A stretch of 64,000 bases of DNA from Candidatus Eisenbacteria bacterium (GTDB lineage Bacteria > Desulfobacterota > Binatia > DP-6), in assembly GCA_035577985.1 (NCBI GenBank), contig DATJZY010000019.1:1-64000 (forward strand). The letters run 5' to 3'. This document shows, one piece after another, positions 1 to 8,249 of this stretch (position 1 is the stretch's first letter; each line of letters opens with the position of its first letter). Made by a program: the position numbers and the translations under genes. Below the pieces are notes generated by a model. It ran no database searches. It was given only the letters and a program-made list of their open reading frames with translations, and had not been told where the DNA came from.

Positions 1-860
1 ATGGCGGCGTCGAGGGCGTCGACGTTCTCGAGCCGCGCACGGTTGGTGCGGAAGCGCGGATCGTCGGCGAGATCGGAGCGCCCGACGGCGCCGAGGAGGC
101 GCTGGACGATGTCGTTCGTTCCCGCCGTGATCGCGACCCAGTGGCCGTCGGCGGCGCGGTAGGTGTTGCGCGGCGCCATCGTGGGAAAGCGATTGCCGCG
201 ACGTCCGGGGTCGCCGCCGCTTCGCGCCATCTGGGCGAGGCGCTGGCCGAGTAGACCCAGAAGCGGCGCCGTCATCGCGACGTCGAACCTGGTCGGCCCG
301 CCGCGCTCGCGGGTCGCCAAGCCGACGAGCGCCGCGATGATGCCCTGGAGCACGCCGAGGTAGTCGCCCAGTCCGACGGGAGCGAGGGTCGGGGGCGCAT
401 CGGCAGGACCCGTCAAGTGCGCGAGGCCGGTCACCGCCTCGGCGAGCGTTCCCGAGCCGGGGCGGTCGGCCCATGGTCCGCTCGCGCCGTAGGTCGTGAG
501 GTTGACGGCAACCAGTCGCGGGTGGCGCGCGCGCAGCGCATCGGCACCGAGGCTCCAGGCGGCGAGCCGCTCGGCGGAGAGGGCGGAGACGAGCACGTCG
601 GCCCGCGCGAGGAGACGATCCAGCAGCTCGCGTCCCTGCGCGCGGGCGGCGTCGAGCGTGACGCACGACTTGTTGCGGTTCACGAGCTTCCACTGGATCG
701 CGACGCCGCGCGCGTCGGTGAGCTGGCGAAGTGGATCGCCGCGCGGGGGCTCCACCTTCACGACGCGCGCGCCGAGATCGCCGAAGAAGGTCGCGATCTG
801 GGGCGCGGCCCCGAGGGCCGCGACGTCGACGACGACGAGATCGGCGAACGGCGCGGTCAT
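1..860 (-). CDS. Class III (CaiB/BaiF) CoA-transferase, 3' end outside window
   Basis: Reading the minus strand from the ATG at 860 gives an uninterrupted 286-codon frame that runs off the window, so the C-terminus is missing. The N-terminus (LVVVDVAALGAAPQIATFFGDLGARVVKVEPPRGDP, residues about 8-43, quoted here only as landmarks: GARVVKVEPP) and the later GASGPWADRPG and GLGDYLG segments are typical of class III CoA-transferases, which move CoA between carboxylic acids through an Asp-bound mixed anhydride. Its ATG overlaps the TGA of the aminotransferase upstream (ATGA), so it is the last gene of the LuxE-LuxC-aminotransferase operon visible here. It may supply or recycle the CoA ester used by that pathway; this role is inferred from position. 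The family assignment is firm, the substrate unknown. Confidence 0.9.
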   Translation of the reverse strand, partial: MTAPFADLVVVDVAALGAAPQIATFFGDLGARVVKVEPPRGDPLRQLTDARGVAIQWKLVNRNKSCVTLDAARAQGRELLDRLLARADVLVSALSAERLAAWSLGADALRARHPRLVAVNLTTYGASGPWADRPGSGTLAEAVTGLAHLTGPADAPPTLAPVGLGDYLGVLQGIIAALVGLATRERGGPTRFDVAMTAPLLGLLGQRLAQMARSGGDPGRRGNRFPTMAPRNTYRAADGHWVAITAGTNDIVQRLLGAVGRSDLADDPRFRTNRARLENVDALDAA

Positions 861-2050
861 GCGAGCGCGCCGGCGATGGTCGCGACGGCCCGCTCGGCCT
901 CGTCGTCCGTCAGCACGAGCGGCGGCGCCAGGCGCACGACGGTGTCGCGGTGGAGGGTCCAGTTGAGGATGAGGCGCGCCTCGAACGCGCGCCGCGCGAA
1001 CGCGGCGCAGTGCTCCGGCGTGTCGAACTCGAGCCCGAGGAGCATGCCGAGGCCACGTACCTCGGCGAGGCCGCCGCGACCGGTGAGCGCCCCCATCCGC
1101 TGGACGAGCGATGCGCCGAGGCGCGCGGCGCGTCCGGGGAGGTCGTCGCGCAGGAGCACGTCCAGCGCCGCAAGGCCGGCCGCGCACGAGAGCGGGTGGC
1201 CGCCGAAGGTCGTCACGTGCGCGAGCGGCGGATCGTGGCTGAGCGTGGCCATGACGTCGGGTGCGCCGACGAACGCTCCGAGCGGAAGGCCGCCGCCCAG
1301 CGCCTTCGCGAGCACGAGGATGTCCGGGACGACGCTCCAGTGCTGGTGGGCGAAGAGCCGTCCCGTGCGGCCGAACGCCGTCACCACCTCGTCGAGCACG
1401 AGGAGCGCACCCGTCTCGTCGCAGCGCCGGCGAAGCGCGGCGAGATATCCGGGACGCGGGATCCGCACACCGCCCTCGGCCTGCACCGGCTCGACCACGA
1501 CCGCGGCGACGCGCTCGTCGACGAGGTCGAGCGCCGCCTCGTCGTCGAACGGCAGGAAGGCGACGTCGGGGAGCAGCGGCTCGAAGGGACGGCGGTAGAC
1601 GGGATTGCCGCCGACCGAGAGCGCGCCCCAGGTGTCGCCGTGGAAGCCGCCCTCGAACGCGACGAAGCGCGTGCGCCCGGTGTGCTTGCGCGCCGTCTTG
1701 AGCGCGCCGTCGATCGCCTCCGCGCCGCTCGACGTGAAGTAGGCGACCGAGAGCGGCGCCGGCAGCAGCTCGGCAAGCCGGGCCGCGAGGCGCACCTGCG
1801 CCCCCTGCACGAGCTCGCCGTACACCATGACGTGGAGGTGCCGCTCGGCTTGCTCCCGGATCGCGGCCAGCACATCGGGGTGCGCGTGGCCGACGTTCGC
1901 CACCCCCATGCCCGCGAGCAGATCCAGGTACGCCCGCCCGTCGGCGTCCCACACCGTCGAGCCCGCCGCGCGCGCCACGACGATCCCCATCGGCGCGTCC
2001 GAGGTCTGGCAGACGTGCCGCAGGAACAGCGTTGAGAGATCGGCGCTCAC
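857..2050 (-). CDS. Class III PLP-dependent aminotransferase
   Basis: A 397-residue fold-type I aminotransferase of the ornithine/GABA/diamine class. It shows the N-terminal GSTVWDADGRAYLDLLAG signature of the class, the TSSGAEAIDGALK cofactor segment, LVLDEVVTAFGRTG with the Asp that pairs with the PLP ring nitrogen, and the predicted PLP lysine at residue 249 in LAKALGGGLP. The start is GTG at 2050, overlapping the TGA of the LuxC-like gene (GTGA); it is the only start that keeps the conserved N-terminus without running deep into the upstream gene. Family enzymes commonly aminate aldehydes or ketones with glutamate or alanine as donor. Next to an aldehyde-forming reductase, the likely step is aldehyde to primary amine, which is an inference. 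Confidence 0.93.
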   Translation of the reverse strand: MSADLSTLFLRHVCQTSDAPMGIVVARAAGSTVWDADGRAYLDLLAGMGVANVGHAHPDVLAAIREQAERHLHVMVYGELVQGAQVRLAARLAELLPAPLSVAYFTSSGAEAIDGALKTARKHTGRTRFVAFEGGFHGDTWGALSVGGNPVYRRPFEPLLPDVAFLPFDDEAALDLVDERVAAVVVEPVQAEGGVRIPRPGYLAALRRRCDETGALLVLDEVVTAFGRTGRLFAHQHWSVVPDILVLAKALGGGLPLGAFVGAPDVMATLSHDPPLAHVTTFGGHPLSCAAGLAALDVLLRDDLPGRAARLGASLVQRMGALTGRGGLAEVRGLGMLLGLEFDTPEHCAAFARRAFEARLILNWTLHRDTVVRLAPPLVLTDDEAERAVATIAGALA

Positions 2051-3204
2051 GCTTCCACCTGGATACGGGGTTCGCTCGGGAGGCGAAAGAGCGAGCCCAG
2101 GGCCGGGCGCTGGCCGCGCGGCCAGTCGATGCGCGGTCGCTGCATGGCGCCGATCGGACAGAGTCGCGCGACACCCCGGCGCCGCAGCATGTCGGCGTCG
2201 AGCACCACGCCGGCGACGCCGACGCACTCGACCGTGGCGGGCGCGATGCGTGTCCCGACCTCGCCGGCCGTCTCGAGCGCGTGGACGAACACCGTGCGCC
2301 GTCCCACCTCGGTAGCGGTGCCGCCGACGATGACGGTTCCGCCCGTACTCTCGAGGACCGTCGCGCCCCCGAAGCGTGCCTCCTCGACCGCCAGGCGATG
2401 GGCGGCGCGCTCCGCGGTCGTGGCCGGCGGCCGAGGGAGGGAGCGCGCGACATCGTCGAGCGCGGCACGGAGGCGCTCGGCAAGTCCGGCCGCGTCTCCC
2501 ACCACGAAGACCCTGTGGGGTGAGAGACAGCCGCGCTGCTCGTAGAGGGCGACGTCGGTTGCGAGCCCCGCGACGACGGCGTCGTCGACGTCGCCCAACG
2601 CGACGGCGACGCTCGTGCGCCCGCCCTGTGCGACGACCCGCGTGCCAAGACGCCGAGCGAGGGTTCCGACGCTCGCATCGGCACCGCTGGCGACGACCAG
2701 GTCGGCCCGGCCGAGGATCGCGTCCTCCACGTCGGTCGCTCCGCCGGGCCAGTACGCCGTCACCACCGTGGCGGCGAGATCGGGATCGACGGCGGCGAGC
2801 GCGCGGTGAAAGGCAGGCGCCGAGAGCCGATCCGCGCGCCCCGACTTCACGACGGTCGCGGCACCCGCCAGGCACGAGAGCGCGATGGCCGGGACGGCGA
2901 GCCCGGGGACGTTGGACGCCAGGACGTGTGCGACGAGCGCGGGCGGCGTGCCGCTCGCCTCTCGCGCATGCACCTCGCACAGCAGTGCAGCGTCGAGCTG
3001 GCTCGCGACGATCGGGAGAACGGCGCGGACCATCCCCGCGCCGAGGTGCGCGGCCTCCGGCAGCTTCGACGACAGCGCCGGATCGCTGCGCCAGCGGGCG
3101 CCGGCGGCGGCGAGCGCCGCCGCCGTCTCGCGAACCGAGCGGCCGCACAGGCGCGCCCTCGCCGCGAGCGCGGCATCGATCTCGCGCTGCAGCCCGGCGA
3201 TCAC
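2047..3204 (-). CDS. LuxC-like acyl-CoA reductase
   Basis: A 385-residue protein of the acyl-CoA reductase (LuxC) family, related to aldehyde dehydrogenases. Family enzymes reduce an acyl thioester to an aldehyde with NADPH through an acyl-cysteine. The expected nucleophile is Cys226 in the motif YEQRGCLSPHR, matching the LuxC active-site pattern. Other visible segments are HVLASNVPGLAVPA (substrate/NADP region) and VVKSGRAD. GTG at 3204 overlaps the TGA of the LuxE-like gene, suggesting translational coupling; an ATG sits 12 codons upstream inside that gene and is less likely. No luxA/luxB genes are visible, so bioluminescence is not implied. Confidence 0.87.
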   Translation of the reverse strand: MIAGLQREIDAALAARARLCGRSVRETAAALAAAGARWRSDPALSSKLPEAAHLGAGMVRAVLPIVASQLDAALLCEVHAREASGTPPALVAHVLASNVPGLAVPAIALSCLAGAATVVKSGRADRLSAPAFHRALAAVDPDLAATVVTAYWPGGATDVEDAILGRADLVVASGADASVGTLARRLGTRVVAQGGRTSVAVALGDVDDAVVAGLATDVALYEQRGCLSPHRVFVVGDAAGLAERLRAALDDVARSLPRPPATTAERAAHRLAVEEARFGGATVLESTGGTVIVGGTATEVGRRTVFVHALETAGEVGTRIAPATVECVGVAGVVLDADMLRRRGVARLCPIGAMQRPRIDWPRGQRPALGSLFRLPSEPRIQVEA

Positions 3205-4274
3205 GACGGCACGAGGTCGGCGAGGAGCAGGCCGCATCCACGCGGCACCGCCCCCGGAACGCGCCCCACGATCTCGATTCCGTCGCCGCCGACCGCTCGG
3301 CCGAGGTCCTCGGTGAGCACGACCGACACCGAGCCGGCGTTGGCGAGATCGTGGTGGCAGAGGAGTCCCGTTGCGCCCTCCGGGACGGTCGCGAGCGTGT
3401 CCGGATCGAGGACGCGCGTGCGCAGCCACGGCGGCGCGACGAGGCGCCGCGGATCGAGGCTTCGCCCGTCGAAGCGATCGCGGAGCACGCTGTCGTAGCG
3501 CTGCGAGCAGAGCTCGGTCATCCCGTATTCGTTCACGCAGTAGTAGGTGGGAATGCCGAGATGCGTCCAGCAGGCGCGCAGAAAGCCGGCGCGCGAGACG
3601 GGGCGCGTGAGCCCCTTCTGCCCGCCGGTGTCCACGAGCCGGCTGCCGGGGCCGAGACGGATCGCGCGTCCCGCGTCGAACAGCCGCACGAATCCCGCCG
3701 TCGGGCCGGCGAGCAGGACGGCGGCGCCCGTCCGCTCCAGCGTCGCGAGGCGCTCGACCAGACGTTCGACGTCGAGGCCCGCGGCTCCCGCGAACCACTC
3801 GACGCCGGCGCCGAACGCCTCCGCCACCCACGCGCACATGTGGACGAGCGAGGAGTCGGGTCGCACGGACGGCGGGGGCAGGAGGAAGAGGCACGGCAGC
3901 CGCGCGCCGTCGGGCAGGACGAAACGCTCGAACGCGGGCAGGGCGGACGCACGATAGAGGTCCAGGTGCGGGATCGAGTGGCGACCGCGCATCTCGGGTC
4001 CACCCGTCGTGCCGCTCGTGCGGAATACGATCTCCGCCGGCCCGCATGCGAGGTCCGCGCTCCGAAACGCCCGCGCGGGTACCGCGGGCACGTCCGTCCA
4101 CGCGCCCACCGTCGCCGGCGTGACCCCGCGGCGCTCGCAGTAGGCACGATACGGCAGGTTGCGGTCGAACTGGTGGCGGAAGATGCGCACCGCCCACGCC
4201 TCGAAGTCGAGCACCGATTCGTTCGCGGCGCAGGCGCGCAGCGCGGCCGCGAGATCGACCTCGAGAGACACCAC
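3201..4274 (-). CDS. LuxE-like acyl-protein synthetase / carboxylate-activating enzyme
   Basis: About 357 residues resembling the acyl-protein synthetase LuxE family, which activates a carboxylic acid with ATP to an acyl adenylate and passes the acyl group to a cysteine. Visible are the adenylate-forming loop FRTSGTTGGPEMRGRHS, a cysteine directly before NEYGMTEL (YYCVNEYGMTELCSQ) and the downstream GLLCHHDLANAGSVSVVLTEDLG. First gene of the operon. Two adjacent GTG codons (4274 and 4271) can start it; no strong Shine-Dalgarno sequence is seen. The short gap to the divergent TPR gene at 4365 must hold both promoters. Substrate unknown. Confidence 0.85.
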   Translation of the reverse strand: MVSLEVDLAAALRACAANESVLDFEAWAVRIFRHQFDRNLPYRAYCERRGVTPATVGAWTDVPAVPARAFRSADLACGPAEIVFRTSGTTGGPEMRGRHSIPHLDLYRASALPAFERFVLPDGARLPCLFLLPPPSVRPDSSLVHMCAWVAEAFGAGVEWFAGAAGLDVERLVERLATLERTGAAVLLAGPTAGFVRLFDAGRAIRLGPGSRLVDTGGQKGLTRPVSRAGFLRACWTHLGIPTYYCVNEYGMTELCSQRYDSVLRDRFDGRSLDPRRLVAPPWLRTRVLDPDTLATVPEGATGLLCHHDLANAGSVSVVLTEDLGRAVGGDGIEIVGRVPGAVPRGCGLLLADLVPS

Positions 4275-4364
4275 GGCGAGCCTAGAAACGCCCCCGCGGG
4301 GTGTCAACGTCGCGCATGCGCGATCGGCTTGCCGCCCGGCAGCCGAATGGGTACGCATGCCGTC

Positions 4365-4700
4365 ATGGCCGACAAGTGGGAGCTCTTCGATCAGGGCGTC
4401 GATCTGGTCGCAGAGGGCAAGCTCGAGGAGGCGACCAAGCGCTACGAGGAAGCCGTCGCGCTCGATCCCGACTTCGCCGACGGGTGGCAGGGCCTCGCGC
4501 TCGTCCTGAACGACCTCGGCCAGCACGCGCGCGCGATCGAAGCCGGCAAGCGACTCTGCGAGCTCACGCCGGACGACGTGCTCGCCCACACGACGCTGTC
4601 GCGCCTGTACCAGGCGGCCGGGATGATCGCCGAGGCCGAAGCGGAAGGTGGAAAGGCCCGCATCCTCGACTGGAAGCAGCAGCTGAAAGAGGGGAAGTGA
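4365..4700 (+). CDS. Small TPR-repeat protein
   Basis: A 111-residue protein built of about three tetratricopeptide helices pairs, clear from the spacing of small and large residues in EEATKRYEEAVALDPDFADGW and the following ARAIEAGKRLCELTPDD and LSRLYQAAG segments. It has no signal peptide, so it is probably a cytoplasmic protein-protein adaptor. The chosen ATG begins MADKWELFDQG; an in-frame ATG six codons earlier (4347) is possible. It lies three bases before the next gene, which in turn overlaps a CoA-transferase, so the three probably share a transcript. Function beyond binding cannot be inferred. Confidence 0.8.
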   Translation: MADKWELFDQGVDLVAEGKLEEATKRYEEAVALDPDFADGWQGLALVLNDLGQHARAIEAGKRLCELTPDDVLAHTTLSRLYQAAGMIAEAEAEGGKARILDWKQQLKEGK

Positions 4701-4703
4701 GCG

Positions 4704-4970
4704 ATGGCCGAACGCACCGACGACGAGATGCTCGCGAAGCTGATCGAGCGGAGCCGCCTCCTGATCGCGCTCGACGACGAGATCCCGGTCGAGACGAAGC
4801 TCCAGACGCAGCCGCTCCTGAAGCAGCTGGAGCAGCTCCTCGCGGAGGTGGCCGGCGAGCGCGACCTCGGGCGGATCGAATCGACGCACGCCCTCCTGCG
4901 CCGCGAGCTCGCGGAGTTCCCGAACATCGACGCCCTCCTCGGCGCCATGGAGAACTTCCTGCCGCGATGA
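4704..4970 (+). CDS. Small helical protein of unknown function
   Basis: An 88-residue acidic protein, nearly all predicted helix, with leucine-rich heptad-like spacing (LLKQLEQLLAEVAGERD; LRRELAEFPNIDALLGAM). It has no signal peptide or membrane segment. It sits between the TPR gene and the CoA-transferase, with its TGA overlapping the CoA-transferase ATG (ATGA), which supports real translation. I do not recognise the family; a helical partner of the TPR protein is a plausible guess from position only. Confidence 0.7.
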   Translation: MAERTDDEMLAKLIERSRLLIALDDEIPVETKLQTQPLLKQLEQLLAEVAGERDLGRIESTHALLRRELAEFPNIDALLGAMENFLPR

Positions 4971-6157
4971 GCGCGCTCGCCCACGTGCGCGTTCTCGATC
5001 TGACCCGGTTTCTCGCCGGTCCGTTCTGTACGTCCATCCTCGCCGACATGGGCGCGCAGGTCGTGAAGATCGAGGCGCCGAAGGGCGGCGACGAGGGCCG
5101 CTACGGGTATCCGCCGGTCGACGGCGTGCCGGTCTTCTTCCTCGCCCTCAACCGCGGCAAGAAGGGCATCACGCTCGATCTCCGCACGGACGAGGGCCGC
5201 GCGATCCTGCGCCGGCTGCTGCCGCACTTCGACGTGCTGGTCGAGAACTTCGCGGGCGGTACGCTCGCGCGCTGGGGGCTCGCGCCCGAGGACCTCTGTC
5301 GCGAGCATCCGCGCCTGGTCGTCGCGAGCCTCTCGGGCTTCGGCCAGACAGGCCCATGGCGCGACCGGCCCTCGTACGACATCATCACGCAGGCCTCGAG
5401 CGGGTTCATGTCGCTCACCGGGTTCGCGGACAACGGACCTACGCGCGGCGGCGGCTCGCTCGGCGACTACGTACAGGGGCTCTTCGGCGCGATTGCCGTG
5501 CTCGGGGCGCTGGTGGCGCGCGACCGCACCGGGCATGGCCAGGCGATCGACGTGTCGAGCCAGGACGCGATGTTCTCGCTGCTCGACTACTGGCCGTCCA
5601 TCTTCGCCGCCTCGGGCCGTCTGCCGAAGCAGGTGGGAAACCGGCATCTCGCCGCGGTCCCGTACGACTGCTACCGCGCGAAGGACGGCTGGCTCGTGAT
5701 CGCGATCGCGAGCAACAAGCTCTTCCGGCAGCTCGCGGCGGCGATCGGGCGGCCGGAGCTGGGCGACGATCCGCGATTCCGCGGCGTGACGGCGCGGCTC
5801 GAGCACGGCGACGAGATCAACGCGATCGTCGCCGCATGGGTCGGCGAGCGGACCGTGGACGAGGTCGTCGCGACGCTCGGACCGTCGGGCGCGGGGGTCC
5901 CGTGCTCACCCGTCTACTCGGTCGACCAGCTCCTCTCGCACCCGCAGCTCCTCGCGCGCGAGATGGTCCAGCGCCTGCCGCACGCGAAGCTCGGCGAGGT
6001 CGCGGTGCCCGGCGTGGTCGTCAAGATGTCCGACACGCCGGGCACGATACGCGCGCTCGGCCCCGAGCTCGGCCAACACACCGCCGAGGTGCTGACCGAG
6101 CTCCTCGGGCTCACGCCGGACGAGCTCGCGCGGCTCCGCGCCGCGCAGGTCATTTGA
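4967..6157 (+). CDS. Class III (CaiB/BaiF) CoA-transferase
   Basis: A complete 396-residue class III CoA-transferase. The family core is clear: RVLDLTRFLAGPFCTSILADMGAQVVKIEAP at residues 8-38 (key GAQVVKIEAP), the NRGKKGITLDL segment, GFGQTGPW, and the GGSLGDYVQGLFG region, where the Asp of GDYVQG is the expected catalytic aspartate. It transfers CoA between acids, with formyl-, succinyl- or other acyl-CoA donors known in the family. It is distinct in sequence from the partial homologue at the left edge. The gene is followed, one base past the stop, by palindromic element A1. Confidence 0.93.
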   Translation: MSALAHVRVLDLTRFLAGPFCTSILADMGAQVVKIEAPKGGDEGRYGYPPVDGVPVFFLALNRGKKGITLDLRTDEGRAILRRLLPHFDVLVENFAGGTLARWGLAPEDLCREHPRLVVASLSGFGQTGPWRDRPSYDIITQASSGFMSLTGFADNGPTRGGGSLGDYVQGLFGAIAVLGALVARDRTGHGQAIDVSSQDAMFSLLDYWPSIFAASGRLPKQVGNRHLAAVPYDCYRAKDGWLVIAIASNKLFRQLAAAIGRPELGDDPRFRGVTARLEHGDEINAIVAAWVGERTVDEVVATLGPSGAGVPCSPVYSVDQLLSHPQLLAREMVQRLPHAKLGEVAVPGVVVKMSDTPGTIRALGPELGQHTAEVLTELLGLTPDELARLRAAQVI

Positions 6158-6158
6158 T

Positions 6159-6484
6159 CCGAGCCAAGACTCCGTCTTGGCTCGGGTGCGAGCGTGTGGC
6201 GTCGGTAGTACGCGCGACCGGCATGTCGCGGCCAGCAAAGCTGGCGCGACAGGCTTGTTACGCCTGCTACGCAGGTCGTCGTGGGCGCGTCCAATCGGCG
6301 AGCGGCTCGCAGCGGTCGGAGTCGCACCCAGCACGAGCCCACACGCGAGCTCTACCCGCGCTGCACCTTCGGGCGCGTACCTCGTGTGTCGCGCCAGCTT
6401 TGCTGGCCGCGACATGCCGGTCGTGCGTACCGGGGACGCTTCACTCTCGCGTTCGCCCCGGCTCAAGAGGGAGTCTTGAGCCGG
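6159..6484. repeat. Palindromic element family A, copy 1
   Basis: A long imperfect palindrome filling the gap between the CoA-transferase and the convergent membrane-protein gene. Left end hairpin: CCGAGCCAAGAC, loop TCC, GTCTTGGCTCGG (6159-6185, 12 bp). Right end hairpin: CCGGCTCAAGA, five-base loop, TCTTGAGCCGG (6458-6484). Between them, 6215-6251 and 6387-6423 form a perfect 37-bp inverted repeat; each arm itself holds a nested hairpin (GCCAGC AAA GCTGGC). The central 6255-6386 stretch is not conserved in the second copy at 16857-17147. No transposase or credible reading frame is inside. Both strands encode short open frames with the same peptide only because the arms are complementary. 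Confidence 0.9.
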
Positions 6485-6488
6485 TATC

Positions 6489-6797
6489 CTAGTTCGCCGC
6501 CGGGGCGGTCGCGCCGCGCATGGCCTTCTGGATCTCGTCGAGACGACCCTGAACGACGATGAGCTTGCCCTCGCAGTCGATCACCTTTTTGCGCTGCTCG
6601 TCGTACTTGCCCTGCAGCTCGGGCATGTTCTTGCGTAGTTGCACGGCGCCGTCGTCGCCGGCTCCCCACAACACCCACCCGGTGAAGGCGCCGAAGATGA
6701 AGACGACCAGCAGGACGATGATGCGGCCCATCCACGTCCACACCGCCTCCTGGACGCGCTTCTTCGCTTCGTCATCCGAAATCTCGTTCGGCTCCAC
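6489..6797 (-). CDS. Small single-pass membrane protein with coiled-coil tail
   Basis: A 102-residue protein of unknown family. One membrane helix (about residues 20-45, IIVLLVVFIFGAFTGWVLWG) is followed by a charged helical tail (LRKNMPELQGKYDEQRKKV) likely to form a coiled coil outside the membrane. The start is GTG at 6797 (VEPNEISDDEAKK), preceded by a GAAAGGGGG ribosome-binding sequence. That sequence lies in a potential hairpin (6798-6822). The gene is downstream of the unknown gene at 6863-7390 on the same strand and ends against palindrome A1. Anchoring or scaffolding is possible but unproven. Confidence 0.75.
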   Translation of the reverse strand: MEPNEISDDEAKKRVQEAVWTWMGRIIVLLVVFIFGAFTGWVLWGAGDDGAVQLRKNMPELQGKYDEQRKKVIDCEGKLIVVQGRLDEIQKAMRGATAPAAN

Positions 6798-6822
6798 GGG
6801 GCCCCCTTTCGTTGCGGGCCCC
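6798..6822 (-). promoter_or_regulatory. Hairpin overlapping a ribosome-binding site
   Basis: Directly before the GTG start at 6797, GGGGCCC and GGGCCCC can form a 7-bp GC stem around an 11-base loop. The purine-rich ribosome-binding sequence falls partly in the loop and partly in the 3' arm, so the stem could limit translation initiation. Only the pairing is seen; regulation is inferred. Confidence 0.4.
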
Positions 6823-6862
6823 CCATTAGCGCACCTGCCAATAGGGCGTAAAGGGGCGGCGC

Positions 6863-7390
6863 TCAGCAGATCGGCTGCGCGCGCGTCGTCATCAGGTACT
6901 CGCGAACGAGCGCCGGGGAGCGGCGAAGGCCCTCGTCGAAGTTCCGGAAGATGACTTCCCGGACCCACTCGCCGCGCACCCAGGCGTCGAACGACGACTC
7001 GTCGCCGAGCCGCACCTCGACGAGCCGCTCGCCGATCGGAGCCCCCGTGATGATGGCGCGCAGGGAGTCACCGGAGTCGACCAGGATCCCGCGTCCGTCC
7101 CGCGGGACGGGGAGGGCTGCCTTCACCTTGTCGACCCGCTGTGGTGGGACGCGCTGTCGCTCGAGCAGGTGGAGGACCGCCCAGCCGCCGGGCTCCGGCT
7201 GTGCCTCGTCGAACCACTTGAGGTTGAGATCGGTGAGGCGCCGCTGCGCACGATCCTGGTTGAAGCCGGCGGCGGTGTGGAAGAACCGGTTGCCGAACTG
7301 CGCCGGCGGCCGGTCGAGTGGCTTGCCGTCCTTGCCCTGGTCGACCCACCAGCGGTTCTCGATGCTCGGCCGATCGCCTTTGCCGCCCAC
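6863..7390 (-). CDS. Unrecognised 175-residue protein
   Basis: A soluble-looking 175-residue protein with many Trp, Asp and Arg residues (NRWWVDQGKDGKPLDRPP near the N-terminus; WVREVIFRNFDEGLRRSP near the C-terminus). It has no signal peptide, membrane helix or motif I can place. The reading frame has good codon usage and a sensible ATG. It is divergent from the SDR gene starting at 7449, with 58 bases between them for both promoters, and is followed by the small membrane-protein gene on the same strand. Confidence 0.65.
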   Translation of the reverse strand: MGGKGDRPSIENRWWVDQGKDGKPLDRPPAQFGNRFFHTAAGFNQDRAQRRLTDLNLKWFDEAQPEPGGWAVLHLLERQRVPPQRVDKVKAALPVPRDGRGILVDSGDSLRAIITGAPIGERLVEVRLGDESSFDAWVRGEWVREVIFRNFDEGLRRSPALVREYLMTTRAQPIC

Positions 7391-7448
7391 GCCGAAACCC
7401 TAGTCGAGCATTGCCGCGGCGACAAGCTTTGCGCTATTGCCGGCCGCC

Positions 7449-8249
7449 ATGAGCGGGTGGCGGCCCTTCGAGGGCGAGTGGGGCGTGATCCTCGGCGCAT
7501 CGAGCGGCTTCGGCGCCGCGACGGCGCGCGAGCTCGGCCGCCACGGGATGGGGATCGTGGGCGTCCATCTCGATCGCAAGACGACGCTGCCGGCCGCCGA
7601 AGCGGTCGCCAGCGACCTGCGCGAGGCCGGTGTCCCTGCGCACTTCTTCAATGTCAACGCCGCCGACGACGAGAAGCGCGTGCAGGTGTGCGAGCGGGCG
7701 CGCGAGCTCACGGGCGGACGGCCCCTGCGCATCGTCATGCACTCGCTCGCATTCGGGACCTTGAAGGCGCTCGTCACCGAGATGCCGGGCCAGCAGACGA
7801 CGAAGGCGCAGCTCGAGATGACGCTCGACGTGATGGCGCACAGCCTGGTCTACTGGGTGCAGGACCTCCACATCCGCGGCCTGGTCGGCGAGGGGACGCG
7901 GATCTTTGCCATGACCAGCTCGGGCGGCACGCGCGTCATGCCCTTCTACGGCGCCGTATCGGCGGCCAAGGCCGCGCTCGAATCGCACGTTCGCCAGCTC
8001 GCGCTCGAGCTCGGGTCGAAGGGCGTCGCCGTGAACGCGATCCGCGCCGGGGTCACGGACACGCCGGCGTCGCGCAAGATCCCGGTCGCGGACATCCTCT
8101 TCTCGGAGGCGCGGCGGCGCAATCCGGGCGGGCGGCTCACCGAGCCCGACGACGTCGCCGGCGCGATCGTCGCGCTGTCGCTGCCCGGGACGCGGTGGAT
8201 CAGCGGGAACGTGATCGGCGTCGACGGCGGCGAGGACGTGACTGCGTGA
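7449..8249 (+). CDS. Short-chain dehydrogenase/reductase, FabI-like
   Basis: A 266-residue SDR. The nucleotide loop is VILGASSGFGAATAREL, and the active-site region has YGAVSAAKAALESHVRQLALEL with Tyr and Lys in the YxxxK-like order Y...SAAK. The MHSLAFG segment and the overall arrangement resemble the divergent SDR class of enoyl-ACP reductases (FabI/FabL-like), where the Tyr-Lys spacing is wider than in classical SDRs. A role in fatty-acid or other enoyl reduction is possible; a general ketoreductase cannot be excluded. The ATG at 7449 is preferred over an upstream TTG at 7437. Its last 50 bases overlap the convergent zincin-like gene. Confidence 0.87.
   Translation: MSGWRPFEGEWGVILGASSGFGAATARELGRHGMGIVGVHLDRKTTLPAAEAVASDLREAGVPAHFFNVNAADDEKRVQVCERARELTGGRPLRIVMHSLAFGTLKALVTEMPGQQTTKAQLEMTLDVMAHSLVYWVQDLHIRGLVGEGTRIFAMTSSGGTRVMPFYGAVSAAKAALESHVRQLALELGSKGVAVNAIRAGVTDTPASRKIPVADILFSEARRRNPGGRLTEPDDVAGAIVALSLPGTRWISGNVIGVDGGEDVTA

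Noticed and set aside
2047-4274. Bioluminescence (lux) operon
   Set aside because: LuxC- and LuxE-like enzymes are present but no luxA, luxB or luxD gene is seen; an aminotransferase follows instead.
6190-6466. Short frames on both strands encoding the same peptide (MSRPAKLAR)
   Set aside because: They arise because the palindrome arms are complementary; no signal for translation and no family.
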